The translations under genes and the position numbers were made by a program. Positions 1 to 8,324 of a stretch of 8,823 nucleotides of DNA are shown here, piece by piece. Under the pieces are notes generated by a model. It did no database searches, was not told the DNA's origin, and was given only the letters and a program-made list of their open reading frames with translations. The stretch's first letter is position 1, and every line of letters starts with the position of its first letter. The DNA lies in the NCBI GenBank assembly GCA_937914905.1, contig CALESU010000091.1:1-8823 (forward strand), read 5' to 3'. The stretch comes from an uncultured bacterium. GTDB lineage: Bacteria; Patescibacteriota; Microgenomatia; UBA1406; GWC2-37-13.

Positions 1-474
1 TTCGATCTCCTCCGCAAGTTTTCGCACCTTGTACTCTTTTTCAATAAGAAGCATCATGTCAGGAAGCATGTGCATGAGCTTATGGAGAGACTCATCAAGG
101 TGATAGTTCGTCTCCAAGCGGCTATAGGTCATGACGGTTCCCGAGGTCTGAGAAGCGAGTTCTTGGACTTTCACCCCCATGATGTTTCGCACCTTACTCG
201 AAATATCAATCTTCATTTGAGTGGTGTTTGCTATTGCCTCCATGTAGTCATCACTGATATCTGCAGTTGCAAGCTTGAAGCGCTCCCTCACAACAATATA
301 ATCCGCATCAGTTCGACGTCGCAATTGAGCTGCCTCTCGATATAACTGCATGAAGATTTGGATCAAACTATCCCGCTTATCTTTTAAAAGCTTATGTCCT
401 CGTTTGGCACTCTTAAATTTTTCTTTCAGCTTCAAAAGCTCTTGCCTTGTTGCTGCGGTATAGGCTTGATTCAT
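1..474 (-). CDS. ntpD: V/A-type ATPase subunit D (central rotor shaft), partial at the left edge
   Basis: This is the D subunit, the long coiled-coil axle that with F links the A3B3 head to the membrane ring. I translated the frame by hand from the ATG at 474: 158 codons with no stop, so the C-terminus lies outside the window. The protein starts MNQAYTAATRQELLKLKEK, has the basic helical stretch KSAKRGHKLLKDKRDSLI typical of the family near residues 22-39, and reaches EKEYKVRKLAEEIE at the cut. In the family this last piece leads into the conserved TRRRVNALE region, so roughly 50 residues are missing, judged from a usual length of about 200-215. It starts 12 nt after the stop of B and has no Shine-Dalgarno sequence. 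It is the last ATPase gene visible, matching the usual A-B-D order. The assignment is firm. Confidence 0.93.
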   Translation of the reverse strand, partial: MNQAYTAATRQELLKLKEKFKSAKRGHKLLKDKRDSLIQIFMQLYREAAQLRRRTDADYIVVRERFKLATADISDDYMEAIANTTQMKIDISSKVRNIMGVKVQELASQTSGTVMTYSRLETNYHLDESLHKLMHMLPDMMLLIEKEYKVRKLAEEIE

Positions 475-486
475 AGGAAATGGTCA

Positions 487-1875
487 TTATTTCTGATATT
501 TTCGCATAAACTCCTCGATATCTTGTGATTTGACTTTCTTGAGCTCGTGTTCAGGCAACAACGAGAGGAGTTTCCATCCCAATTCCAGACTTTCCACAAT
601 GTCTCGATCTGTCTGAGTGCCTTGATTGATGAATTCAGTTTCAAATGCGTCCACAAATCGGACAAACTGCAAATCCTCTGGGCTCAAAGATGATTCTCCC
701 AAGATTTTCATGAGTCCCTTGAGTTCTTTTCCTCGAGCGTACGCGGCAAACAGTTGATTGGCCACACCCGCATGATCTTTTCTTGTTTTTCCTTCTCCTA
801 TTGCTTTTGACATGAGCCTTGACAAGGAAGGAAGTACGTCAATAGGAGGAGAAATATTTCTTCTGTGCAAATCTGCATTCATCACGATCTGTCCCTCCGT
901 AATATATCCGGTAAGATCTGGGATGGGATGAGTCTTGTCTCCTTCTGGCATGGTAAGAATGGGAAGTTGAGTGATGGATCCATCAGAGCCATCCACACGA
1001 CCTGCGCGTTCATACAAAGAAGCAAGGTCAGTATACATGTATCCTGGATAGCTTCTTCTTCCGGGAATTTCTTTTCGTGCGGCAGAGACTTCGCGAAGAG
1101 CATTACAATAATTCGTAATATCGGTCATAACAACTAAGATGTTGCGACCTTTGTTGTATGCAAGGTATTCTGCGGTACTAAGCACCAAGCGAGGTAACAC
1201 AATGCGCTCGATGACCGGGTCACTGGCAAGATTCAAGAACATGACTGTTCGAGACAGTGCACCGTGCTTGGTAAATTCATTGATAAAGTATTGAGATTCT
1301 TCAAATGTAATACCGATTGCGCCGAAAACAATTGCGAAATCTGGATCTACTTCTCCTCCACGTTTAATTTTTACTTGCTTTACGATTTGAGCAGCAAGTT
1401 CAGCGTGTGGAAGTCCAGCTACAGAAAAGATTGGGATCTTCTGACCTTGCACGATGGTATTCATGACGTCGATAGACGATATTCCTGTTTGAACGAAATC
1501 ATCAGGATATTCTCGCATAAACGGATTGATGGGAGCCCCATTGATGTCAACTTGCATTTCTTCCACAATCTTTTCTCCTCCGTCATTCACCTCTCCAAAT
1601 CCGGTGAATATGCGTCCCAACATGGATTCGGCAACACCGAATTTATAGGGAGATCCAAAGAATCGGACTTTTGTTCCTTTCAAATCCATTCCGTCTGTGG
1701 CACCAAATACCTGCACCACTGCAGCGCCTTTTCGAGCCTCCAAGACTTTTCCCATTTTTGTTTGACCATTTGCGGTCTGGATCTGGACGAGATCATCAAA
1801 CATCACACCTTCCAAGCCTTCGACTACCAGCAAGGGGCCGACCAATTCCTTTGCCGTTTTATGCCATGTATACAT
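487..1875 (-). CDS. ntpB: V/A-type ATPase subunit B (non-catalytic head subunit)
   Basis: Subunit B alternates with A in the A3B3 hexamer and supplies part of each nucleotide site. It has 462 residues, close to the family norm of about 460. The N-terminal beta-barrel holds [13 protein letters not shown] at about 12-24. The position of the P-loop reads [17 protein letters not shown] (151-167), the degenerate non-Walker form expected of B. The segment [14 protein letters not shown] carries R353, the arginine finger that reaches into the catalytic site of A. RREVS-like and [18 protein letters not shown] blocks follow the family pattern. The ATG at 1875 is preceded by CAT and no Shine-Dalgarno sequence. 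The stop of A lies 16 nt upstream, and D starts 12 nt downstream of this gene. Nothing looks truncated. Confidence 0.97.
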   Translation of the reverse strand: MYTWHKTAKELVGPLLVVEGLEGVMFDDLVQIQTANGQTKMGKVLEARKGAAVVQVFGATDGMDLKGTKVRFFGSPYKFGVAESMLGRIFTGFGEVNDGGEKIVEEMQVDINGAPINPFMREYPDDFVQTGISSIDVMNTIVQGQKIPIFSVAGLPHAELAAQIVKQVKIKRGGEVDPDFAIVFGAIGITFEESQYFINEFTKHGALSRTVMFLNLASDPVIERIVLPRLVLSTAEYLAYNKGRNILVVMTDITNYCNALREVSAARKEIPGRRSYPGYMYTDLASLYERAGRVDGSDGSITQLPILTMPEGDKTHPIPDLTGYITEGQIVMNADLHRRNISPPIDVLPSLSRLMSKAIGEGKTRKDHAGVANQLFAAYARGKELKGLMKILGESSLSPEDLQFVRFVDAFETEFINQGTQTDRDIVESLELGWKLLSLLPEHELKKVKSQDIEEFMRKYQK

Positions 1876-1891
1876 ATGAGGTAAATATAAA

Positions 1892-3745
1892 TTATTCAGC
1901 TTCAGGAGTTTCCTCCAGGAAATTAATAGTTTTGTACATATCTTCCCGTCCTCCCATTTGAAGATCGGACCCCTTAAAATCTGTGAGCTCTTTCTTCACT
2001 TCGGAAAGAAGTTGCACAAATGTTTCTAGAGAATCTTCTTTGCGTATTTTCATCATTGCAATTCTCTTTTTGACCGGGAGAACAAACATTTTACTAATAT
2101 CTGCATCATCTGCAAGGTGTCCTACAACCCCCAAAGCCTCCTCATGGAATGTCAAAATGGTTTCGAGCATTCCTTTTTGTTTTTGAATTGAGGAATACGT
2201 ATCTATCGGGTCAAATGCTATTTGTTGCAAATAATCTTCTCGAAGGGATTTTGCAGTGTCAAGCAAGACTTTATCTGCATTGGAAAGCGAATCCATTCCG
2301 ACTATGCGGATAATCTCAAGAAGATCTGCTTCTTTTTGGAGAATCTCGATAGCCTTAGCTCGCATGCTTGGGAATTCAGGATCCACGAGTTTCGCGTAAA
2401 ATCTATTCGCTGTTTCTTCGTAGAGAGAATAACTTTGCAGCCAGTTTACGGAAGGATAATGTCTTGCATAGGCAAGGCTTGCATCAAGCGCCCAGAATAC
2501 TTTTACGACTGAGAGCGTGGCTTGTGAGACTGGCTCCGATAAATCTCCTCCAGGAGGAGATACGGCTCCAATAACTGAAATACTTCCCATTCTCTTTTTC
2601 TTGTCATTACTTTGCAAACACTCAACAAGACCCGCTCTCTCATAAAACTCTGCAATACGTGAAGTCAAGTATGCAGGATACCCTTCTTCTCCAGGCATTT
2701 CCTCCAAACGTCCTGACATTTCGCGAAGTGCTTCTGCCCAGCGAGAAGTTGAGTCTGCCATAAGAGCAACATCGTATCCCATGTCTCGGTAATATTCGGC
2801 AATCGTAATTCCAGTGTAAATTGATGCTTCACGAGCAGCAATGGGCATGTTAGATGTGTTTGCGATGAGCACTGTTCGATCCATGAGTGGTTTTCCTGTT
2901 TGTGGATCGGTGAGTTCTGGGAATTCTTTGAGTACGTCTGTCATTTCATTTCCTCGTTCTCCGCACCCGATATATATGATAATTTGCGCATTGCACCATT
3001 TGGCAATTTGTTGTTGTGAAACACTTTTTCCCGATCCAAATGGTCCGGGGATTGCTGCAATTCCTCCTTTTGCAAGAGGAAAGAATGTGTCAAATACGCG
3101 TTGTCCCGTGATAAGTGTCTCGGTGGGAAGAATCTTTGCTGAAACGGGTCTTCTGCGACGGATTGGGTACTTTTGAATCATTGAAATCTTATGTACTGTT
3201 CCATCTTCTGCTTTTATCTCTGCTACGGTGTCCTCGACTGTGTAAGAACCAGATTGAATTGATGCGATGGTACCTGTTATTCCTGGAGGAACCATGATTT
3301 TTTGGGTAATAATGGTCGTTTCTTGTACTTCTCCTAATATGTCTCCTGTGGAAACAACGTCTCCGCGAGATAGGACAGCTTTAAACTCCCATTTCTTTGT
3401 TCGGTCCAATGACGGAGTGGAAATACCTCTTGCGATAAAGATGCCACTGCGCTTTGCAAGTTCGGAAAGGGGTCTTTGAATCCCGTCAAAAATACTCGTT
3501 AAAAGCCCTGGTCCAAGTTCAACTGACAAAGGACTTCCTGAGGTTTCGATTGGCTCCCCGACAGTGAGTCCACTCGTTTCTTCATATACTTGAATCCAAG
3601 CTTTTTGCTCTCTGATTTCAATAATTTCTCCAATCAATCTACTACTTCCCACATATACCACGTCATAAAGACGTGCGCCAGGGATATTCTCTCCAACGAC
3701 GAGTGGTCCTGAAATTGAATAAATTGCTCCGTGTTCCTGTGTCAT
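1892..3745 (-). CDS. ntpA: V/A-type ATPase subunit A (catalytic)
   Basis: Subunit A binds and hydrolyses (or makes) ATP in the soluble A3B3 head. It has 617 residues, slightly longer than the usual 580-600. Visible parts: an N-terminal barrel (about 1-75), the inserted non-homologous domain characteristic of A subunits (about 115-190), the P-loop GPFGSGKS at 234-241, GCGERGNE with the catalytic-site glutamate E263, [17 protein letters not shown] starting at D331, and [17 protein letters not shown] near 390-406. A helical C-terminal domain ends in an acidic tail. The last P-loop residue is Ser where most relatives have Thr; both can bind Mg2+, so activity should be kept. It begins 20 nt after F, behind a T-rich leader without a Shine-Dalgarno sequence, and has CATATG at the start. 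Confidence 0.98.
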   Translation of the reverse strand: MTQEHGAIYSISGPLVVGENIPGARLYDVVYVGSSRLIGEIIEIREQKAWIQVYEETSGLTVGEPIETSGSPLSVELGPGLLTSIFDGIQRPLSELAKRSGIFIARGISTPSLDRTKKWEFKAVLSRGDVVSTGDILGEVQETTIITQKIMVPPGITGTIASIQSGSYTVEDTVAEIKAEDGTVHKISMIQKYPIRRRRPVSAKILPTETLITGQRVFDTFFPLAKGGIAAIPGPFGSGKSVSQQQIAKWCNAQIIIYIGCGERGNEMTDVLKEFPELTDPQTGKPLMDRTVLIANTSNMPIAAREASIYTGITIAEYYRDMGYDVALMADSTSRWAEALREMSGRLEEMPGEEGYPAYLTSRIAEFYERAGLVECLQSNDKKKRMGSISVIGAVSPPGGDLSEPVSQATLSVVKVFWALDASLAYARHYPSVNWLQSYSLYEETANRFYAKLVDPEFPSMRAKAIEILQKEADLLEIIRIVGMDSLSNADKVLLDTAKSLREDYLQQIAFDPIDTYSSIQKQKGMLETILTFHEEALGVVGHLADDADISKMFVLPVKKRIAMMKIRKEDSLETFVQLLSEVKKELTDFKGSDLQMGGREDMYKTINFLEETPEAE

Positions 3746-3765
3746 ATGAGTAAAAAAAATTGATA

Positions 3766-4095
3766 TTAATGTATGGCAAGTGACATTCCTACTGCTTTTT
3801 CCGATAATTTTTCTAATTCTTTATATCCCATCTTTTCATCGCTACTTTTATCCAAAAGCACGATCCAGGGAATTTCTTTTTCATTTAATTGTTTTACTAT
3901 GGCAAAACCTTTTTCGTAAACTGTTTCACCCACTAATGCAGCTTTGTGTAAAGGGCCTTTTGCTTTTATATATTCGATAATCTCGTGCATTTTCTCAGGG
4001 GAAAAAGTAATACCCATTGCTCCGACTGTCTTCCACAGCATCACAGAGCGTTCATCCGCTATCACGAGTAATGGTTTTTCTACGGCTTCAATCAT
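3766..4095 (-). CDS. ntpG: V/A-type ATPase subunit F (central shaft, paired with D)
   Basis: The 109-residue product matches the small F subunit (called NtpG in E. hirae), a Rossmann-like alpha/beta protein that sits on the D shaft and helps couple rotation to ATP turnover. The beta strand LLVIADERSVMLWKTVGAMG (residues 9-28) and the later strand PWIVLLDKSS fit the family fold, in which a hydrophobic strand, a helix and an IxxxxVGPAG-like turn recur. The length is normal (100-110). The ATG at 4095 overlaps the TGA of C by 4 nt, which suggests translational coupling. No Shine-Dalgarno sequence is visible. Its slot between C and A is the standard one. The assignment rests on both fold pattern and position. 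Confidence 0.88.
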   Translation of the reverse strand: MIEAVEKPLLVIADERSVMLWKTVGAMGITFSPEKMHEIIEYIKAKGPLHKAALVGETVYEKGFAIVKQLNEKEIPWIVLLDKSSDEKMGYKELEKLSEKAVGMSLAIH

Positions 4096-4889
4096 GCTTG
4101 AATACTGTAATTTACCAACATATCTCCTCTGTCTTTGGCAGGAACTGATGCCACGATCCGTGCATCATAAAATAAATACATATGGGTCACGTAACACTGT
4201 AATGCTATAAGGTCTGGGTCAAATTCGATCACCGCACGGTTTACAAAGCGACATTCTTCATTTGATAATTCTTGGAATAATGCACTTGATCCTGTTTCAG
4301 ACTCTAAAATCTTTGCCCCGGCAGTTTCATACTGGGTACGAAACTGTGCATCTTGAGAATTTTGCTCATCTAAGATGTGCACATATTCTTTGTAAGCTCC
4401 ACTTTTCCCTTCCAAAGAACTCCTTAAAATGGAAAGGTACAGTTCATCAATGTCTTTTTCCAGAGTAAACAATGTGTATCCGCTCCAATCTTGCGATCTA
4501 CCGACAAATGTCACAAATTGCTCCTGAGCTTTCAGATGAGTACTACACAGCTCTCCAATCTCAAGTGCTCGTACGTCTGCGCCAGCTCCTTTTAGTAAAT
4601 TGTTTCTCAATTGTAGCCGCAAACTCGGCATGTGTCTTTTTAACCACAAAAGAGTTTCGAGAAACGCATCTCCTTCCACAAGTTCTTCAAATGTTTGCAA
4701 AAACTGATCTTCAATGTCAGATATGTAGGCAAAAGCACCTTGTTCGCGATCTGAACTGAGTGCATGAAATCCACTCTCATCAAGTTGAGATCTGACATCT
4801 GAAAACGTATCCCCTTCTCTCAATTTTTGAAATAGAGAGAAATGGGGAAGCTGTGCATTCATCTGATAAAACACGCCAAGTTGCTTCAT
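4092..4889 (-). CDS. ntpC: Divergent V/A-type ATPase subunit C/d (socket between shaft and membrane ring)
   Basis: Subunit C (d) forms the funnel that joins the D/F shaft to the K ring. The open frame extends to 4973, but the ATG at 4889 was chosen because it overlaps the TGA of E by 4 nt (ATGA), as at the neighbouring junctions, and because residues before MKQLGVFYQMNAQ lie inside E and look non-native. This gives 265 residues, clearly shorter than the usual 330-350. The protein is helical and soluble, with no membrane segment. A few C-terminal features recall the family (YDARIVASVPAKDRG). I could not match the usual repeated helical motifs securely, so the name rests largely on its exact position between E and F. 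There is no sign of a frameshift. Confidence 0.72.
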   Translation of the reverse strand: MKQLGVFYQMNAQLPHFSLFQKLREGDTFSDVRSQLDESGFHALSSDREQGAFAYISDIEDQFLQTFEELVEGDAFLETLLWLKRHMPSLRLQLRNNLLKGAGADVRALEIGELCSTHLKAQEQFVTFVGRSQDWSGYTLFTLEKDIDELYLSILRSSLEGKSGAYKEYVHILDEQNSQDAQFRTQYETAGAKILESETGSSALFQELSNEECRFVNRAVIEFDPDLIALQCYVTHMYLFYDARIVASVPAKDRGDMLVNYSIQA

Positions 4890-5446
4890 ACCACCTTTGC
4901 ATCTTTCAACTTGCGATACAAACCGTGTTTCATATGTGCAAACTGTTCCTGTGAAAAAGCAGCTTTTGTACAATCCACATACACATCTTCAGATTCGTAA
5001 ACAAACCCATCTTTGACAGAACTATCGCGCACCAGTTCCAGATTCGGACGTTGAGAACGAATCATTTGCACGTATTGTTCCGCAAAATGAGGAGGATTGT
5101 ATCGAACGGTGCCTTTTTGCTGAGGCAGTTTTTTAATTGCATACTTATACCAATCTTGTGCATGCTCTTTAAAAAACACATCGACTGCTTCACCCCAAAG
5201 ACGATGGAGAACCAAAGACATGGCTTTGTCATCTCTTTGTCTCTTTTCGTAGGTTTGCTTTGCTCTACTCATCACTTCTTTTTGTGTTTTGATGGTATTG
5301 CTTTTTTTTGCAATAGCTTCAGACATTTCTTGTTTTTCCTGCAGGAGATCTTTGAGTGATTCGCTCATGGTATCTGCGAGACTTTTTTTAAAGTCTTGAA
5401 GCATATCACTTTTCAGATCGTCCAGATATCTATCAAACTTCTTCAT
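4886..5446 (-). CDS. ntpE: V/A-type ATPase subunit E (peripheral stalk)
   Basis: The 186-residue product has the layout of subunit E, which pairs with G/H to form the outer stalk holding the A3B3 head still against the rotor. A long charged helix covers roughly residues 1-85 (MKKFDRYLDDLKSDMLQDF onward, rich in K, E and Q), followed by a globular C-terminal part. There the stretch DGFVYESEDVYVDCT (147-160) resembles the family's glycine-rich strand plus VDNT motif that contacts the head. The usual length is about 190-200. Residues are divergent from well-known members, so the fold pattern and position between K and C carry much of the weight. It starts 5 nt after the K stop, without a Shine-Dalgarno sequence, and its TGA overlaps the ATG of C. 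Confidence 0.82.
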   Translation of the reverse strand: MKKFDRYLDDLKSDMLQDFKKSLADTMSESLKDLLQEKQEMSEAIAKKSNTIKTQKEVMSRAKQTYEKRQRDDKAMSLVLHRLWGEAVDVFFKEHAQDWYKYAIKKLPQQKGTVRYNPPHFAEQYVQMIRSQRPNLELVRDSSVKDGFVYESEDVYVDCTKAAFSQEQFAHMKHGLYRKLKDAKVV

Positions 5447-5451
5447 GGTTG

Positions 5452-5916
5452 TCAGACATTACTGATAATAAGGATCGAAATAAGCAAACCGAATACTGCC
5501 ATACTCTCAAGAAGTGCTCCGAGAATAATTGACTTTCCAACTTCTGCAGGGTTTACTGCAATGATTCGTAAAGCCGATTGTAAAGTCTTTCCTTGAAGCA
5601 TTCCGGAAACAAGACCAAGTACTCCTACTGGCACCGATGCTGCCAATAGTCCCAAGCCAGTTTGCATACTAATAAGGTCTCCATCACCCAGAACTGCTGC
5701 CTTTTGCAGAATAAGAATGGATGCGAGGAAGCCGTAAATTCCCTGAGAACTTGGCATTGCGGAACACAAGAGAACTAATCCGAATGTTTTTGGTTTAACA
5801 GAAACAAGACCTGCTCCGCCGGATGCAACATAATAGGTACCAATAACGGTCCCTATACCAGCAAGGGCAATACTTAATCCTGCGCCAAGAATGGCTAAAG
5901 ATACTGAATCAATCAT
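5452..5916 (-). CDS. ntpK: V-type Na+-ATPase subunit K (membrane rotor ring, duplicated hairpin)
   Basis: This proteolipid forms the rotating ring that carries ions across the membrane. It has 154 residues and four hydrophobic helices (about 7-30, 46-70, 84-107 and 127-152), making two fused hairpins as in E. hirae NtpK. The second hairpin holds the ion-binding glutamate E137 in ALLESMAVFG. The first hairpin has Q58 (MPSSQGIYG) at the matching place. Compared with the NtpK sodium site as I remember it (L61, T64, Q65, Y68, Q110, E139), the residues here are M54, S57, Q58, Y61, Q108 and E137. Every side-chain ligand is kept or conservatively changed, which predicts Na+ as the coupling ion. The ATG overlaps the TGA of I by 4 nt. 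Confidence 0.96.
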   Translation of the reverse strand: MIDSVSLAILGAGLSIALAGIGTVIGTYYVASGGAGLVSVKPKTFGLVLLCSAMPSSQGIYGFLASILILQKAAVLGDGDLISMQTGLGLLAASVPVGVLGLVSGMLQGKTLQSALRIIAVNPAEVGKSIILGALLESMAVFGLLISILIISNV

Positions 5917-7961
5917 AGGTTCTTTTTTTCATAATTTGTAATAAGTGAAAAATTACGCTCATATGACTTCACCATCTTTTCAGTAAAGGGGAAGTAAGTT
6001 GTAACCAGCTTGACGGGTGCAAGTTCTATTCCCATTGCGGTAAAAAAACGAGGGAAGAACTCCACCATTTGAAGACGCATTGCAGTTATAAAAGTTCCTA
6101 ATAAATTGATGGCAATATTGACCGTATGGCCAATTACCAGAATCGTAATCATGATTATGATGCCGAGTATCGAGTCGGTCCCTCCTGCCATTACCGATAA
6201 TGAGTTGATGACACTTCCGATGACTCCCGTTGCAAGACCTAGTGCTAGCAAGCGAGCATACGAAAGGGAATTAGACAGAAATCCCATGATATTAAAGAGT
6301 TGACCTAATCCCGCAAGGGGAATGATATATATAGGACGCGCTTTGATGCCTTGTCCAATAAGAAATGCTCCAAATGATGCGTATAACACATACGTTGCAA
6401 TCTGCACTGCGCCTTCACTCATTCCCAAGCTCCCCACCATTACCCGTGCGACGATTGCAAGAAGGAGCAGTATCCATGTTCCTGGAAAGGCAATCGCAGA
6501 AAGATAATCTTTATTTTTTACATGCGTCCACAGTTCGAGAATGAGTGACACAATTTGAAGCGAAAAACCTGTGGCAATAGTCCCTGCAAGAACAAAGATC
6601 ATTGATCCTTGCATATCGAACCACTTCATTGATTTCAGAATTGCGCCTAACGATCCGGGAACGACTTTAAGATCCACGCCAAACCAGCTCCCCGTTATTG
6701 CTCCAAAAAAGATAGTAGATATGCTCAGCAAAAATACCAGAAGCATAGATTCACGCATGCTTGAAGATAGCTTCATACGGAAAAGTCCCCATAATGAGGC
6801 AATGAGCATGATTATTCCGTATCCCCCGTCCCCTAGGGCAAATCCAAAAAAGAGGATAAAAATAGGCGAGAAAATAGGGGTAGGATCTATTTCTTTCGTT
6901 GAAGGAACGCCCATCAGTTTAGTGATGAGCTCAAAAGGCTTAACCCACTTGTTATTTTGGAGCACAGTACGCGTTTCTTCTTCGGCACTTTCTGCCTCTT
7001 CAAGAGCAATGTCCGCATCTACTTCATGTACCAAACTCGTGAATTCGTTTACGTCTGCGGGTGAAATCCAGCCAACAAGAGCATATTGATTTCCTTTACG
7101 CAACATGGGTAATTTTCGCACCTCTTCTTTTGACAGAGATCCAGAAAAATATCCAATATATTTGTACAGTCCTGAGACTTGCTGTTCGTATTCGAGTAAG
7201 TCAATGAGACATTTGAATACCGTACTATTTTTGTCATAATGCACGAGCATTTTATCGTTTGCTTTTGCCAGACTTTCTTGCAACTGCTCAAGTTTGGCAG
7301 TTATTTTTTCTTGTAAAGAATTCAGAGTTTCTTTTTCCTGAACATCTTTCATAGTCACATCTCGTCCTTCATACGTTTTGAAGATATCATCGACAAATGC
7401 TTGAGACGTTTTATCAGAGTAGACGCAGGTAAAATACGTTTCTTCATGACCTGCATAAAAAAGGGAGATCATAACGCTAGTCTCTTGATTGGCCCGATCT
7501 GCAAATGCAGAAGATAAGCGAGTTGGGACTGCGATCAATTTAATATATACTTTACTTTCTTCTGGATTGGTAAAAAATAACCGAAAATCCTTGGTTTTTT
7601 CTTCATATTCAGAAAGGGTGTCTTTTGCTTTTTGTACCCCCGCTACATTTGCCATGAGTACTTCCAGTTCTTTTTCCGTATCAGCGTATTTATCAAACAC
7701 GATAGATACTGCCTTTTCTAGCTCTGCCTCGGCATGAATTGGGGATGCAGGACGTTGCTCTTCCACATACGAAATGGCGTCTTGATATTTTTGCTTCACC
7801 TTATTCGATTGAGAAATTGGTTGCTCTTGAGAAGTTTCCCGAGCAGGAAGAATGGGTTCGACGGGTTCAAATTTTCCCCACAAAGCGATTTTTCGTACCA
7901 ATAAATCTTGTTGATCTCGGGTAAAAACCACTCGGTAGGAACGACAGGTTACGACACTCAT
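5913..7961 (-). CDS. ntpI: V/A-type ATPase subunit I/a (membrane stator and ion channel half)
   Basis: Subunit I holds the two ion half-channels next to the K ring and anchors the peripheral stalk. It has 682 residues, near the family norm of about 650-680. The N-terminal half (1-355) is soluble and largely helical, with coiled-coil stretches near 90-120 and 205-240. About eight membrane helices follow from 362 to about 630. Family marks are FALGDGGYGI (374-383), SNSLSYARLLALGLA with R570, and GHTVNIAINL through TAMRLQMVEFFPRFF with H612 and R629. The two arginines match those needed for ion release from the ring carboxylate in V-type relatives. The ATG overlaps the TGA of the upstream coiled-coil gene by 4 nt and no Shine-Dalgarno sequence is seen. 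Nothing is missing. Confidence 0.96.
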   Translation of the reverse strand: MSVVTCRSYRVVFTRDQQDLLVRKIALWGKFEPVEPILPARETSQEQPISQSNKVKQKYQDAISYVEEQRPASPIHAEAELEKAVSIVFDKYADTEKELEVLMANVAGVQKAKDTLSEYEEKTKDFRLFFTNPEESKVYIKLIAVPTRLSSAFADRANQETSVMISLFYAGHEETYFTCVYSDKTSQAFVDDIFKTYEGRDVTMKDVQEKETLNSLQEKITAKLEQLQESLAKANDKMLVHYDKNSTVFKCLIDLLEYEQQVSGLYKYIGYFSGSLSKEEVRKLPMLRKGNQYALVGWISPADVNEFTSLVHEVDADIALEEAESAEEETRTVLQNNKWVKPFELITKLMGVPSTKEIDPTPIFSPIFILFFGFALGDGGYGIIMLIASLWGLFRMKLSSSMRESMLLVFLLSISTIFFGAITGSWFGVDLKVVPGSLGAILKSMKWFDMQGSMIFVLAGTIATGFSLQIVSLILELWTHVKNKDYLSAIAFPGTWILLLLAIVARVMVGSLGMSEGAVQIATYVLYASFGAFLIGQGIKARPIYIIPLAGLGQLFNIMGFLSNSLSYARLLALGLATGVIGSVINSLSVMAGGTDSILGIIIMITILVIGHTVNIAINLLGTFITAMRLQMVEFFPRFFTAMGIELAPVKLVTTYFPFTEKMVKSYERNFSLITNYEKKNL

Positions 7962-8260
7962 GTGAGGGATTGTTGCAACTCGGTAACTAATTCTCGGATA
8001 ATACCTTTTTGAACTGCAGGGTCAAGAGTTGGCTCAGTAACCGGAATTCCCTTATCTCCTTTGAGCGAAGACTCAGTATTTCCCATTTGGTCATCGAGTG
8101 ATTGCAGTTCTTTTTTTAACGAATGAATTTCTTCGCGGAGCTCAGATTGTTTTTTTTGCAGATCTTTTTCATGCTTTACGCGTAACGCTTGCATTTCCTT
8201 TTTTATGATTTCTTCCTGCTCGAAGATATTTGGCTTGTTTGACGGGCTTTTTTTATTCAT
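7958..8260 (-). CDS. Small coiled-coil protein, probable ATPase peripheral-stalk subunit G/H
   Basis: The 100-residue protein is a highly charged helix from about residue 13 to 60 (IFEQEEIIKKEMQALRVKHE onward, with heptad-like L, I and M spacing). A glycine/proline-containing linker follows (about 60-80), then a short second helix ending VQKGIIRELVTELQQSLT. It has no membrane segment. First place in the operon, just before I, is where NtpF (E. hirae) and the G/H stalk subunit (Thermus) are encoded, and stalk G/H subunits are about 100-residue coiled coils that pair with E. The sequence itself is too low in complexity to prove homology, so the name rests on length, shape and position. The TGA overlaps the ATG of I. 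The start has CATATG and no Shine-Dalgarno sequence. Confidence 0.65.
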   Translation of the reverse strand: MNKKSPSNKPNIFEQEEIIKKEMQALRVKHEKDLQKKQSELREEIHSLKKELQSLDDQMGNTESSLKGDKGIPVTEPTLDPAVQKGIIRELVTELQQSLT

Positions 8261-8269
8261 ATGGTGGAT

Positions 8270-8298
8270 AATGTACTAAGAAGCACCTGAAAAAGCAA
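8270..8298 (-). promoter_or_regulatory. Candidate promoter of the ATPase operon
   Basis: Read on the minus strand, TTGCTT (8298-8293) is followed after exactly 17 nt by TACATT (8275-8270), a partial match to the bacterial -35/-10 pair. The -10 ends 9 nt before the ATG of the coiled-coil gene, so a transcript would start within a few nucleotides of that codon. Both hexamers are imperfect in an A/T-rich region, so chance is possible. Confidence 0.35.
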
Positions 8299-8299
8299 T

Positions 8300-8318
8300 A
8301 TGTATCCAATGCATACAT
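8300..8318. repeat. Short inverted repeat between the zinc-ribbon gene and the ATPase operon
   Basis: ATGTAT (8300-8305), a 7-nt loop and ATACAT (8313-8318) form a perfect 6-bp inverted repeat. On the minus strand it is followed 5 nt later by TTTTT, so it could be a weak terminator of the zinc-ribbon gene. It also sits directly behind the candidate ATPase promoter and could be a protein site. The stem is A/T-rich and weak, so neither role is certain. Confidence 0.3.
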
Positions 8319-8324
8319 GAGGGC

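Noticed and set aside
70..345. 91-codon plus-strand open frame opposite subunit D
   Set aside because: Subunit D is unmistakable on the other strand; this frame has no family features.
1264..1884. 206-codon plus-strand open frame opposite subunit B
   Set aside because: It is antisense to a strongly conserved gene, and its protein is rich in Phe, Ser, His and Cys with no recognisable domain; a shadow frame.
3746..3765. T-rich run between F and A as an intrinsic terminator
   Set aside because: There is no stem before it, and termination here would separate F from A in a co-transcribed operon.
4890..4973. Upstream extension of the C subunit frame (MYKSCFF... start at 4973)
   Set aside because: It lies inside the E gene in another frame; the ATG at 4889 forms an ATGA overlap with the E stop, as at three other junctions in the operon.
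6571..7089. 172-codon plus-strand open frame opposite subunit I
   Set aside because: It is fully antisense to the membrane/soluble junction of I, with no motif; a shadow frame.
4092..8260. Possible reassignment of TGA to glycine (as in Gracilibacteria)
   Set aside because: TGA is the natural stop of five genes, four of them in ATGA overlaps, and product lengths are normal; standard stop use.
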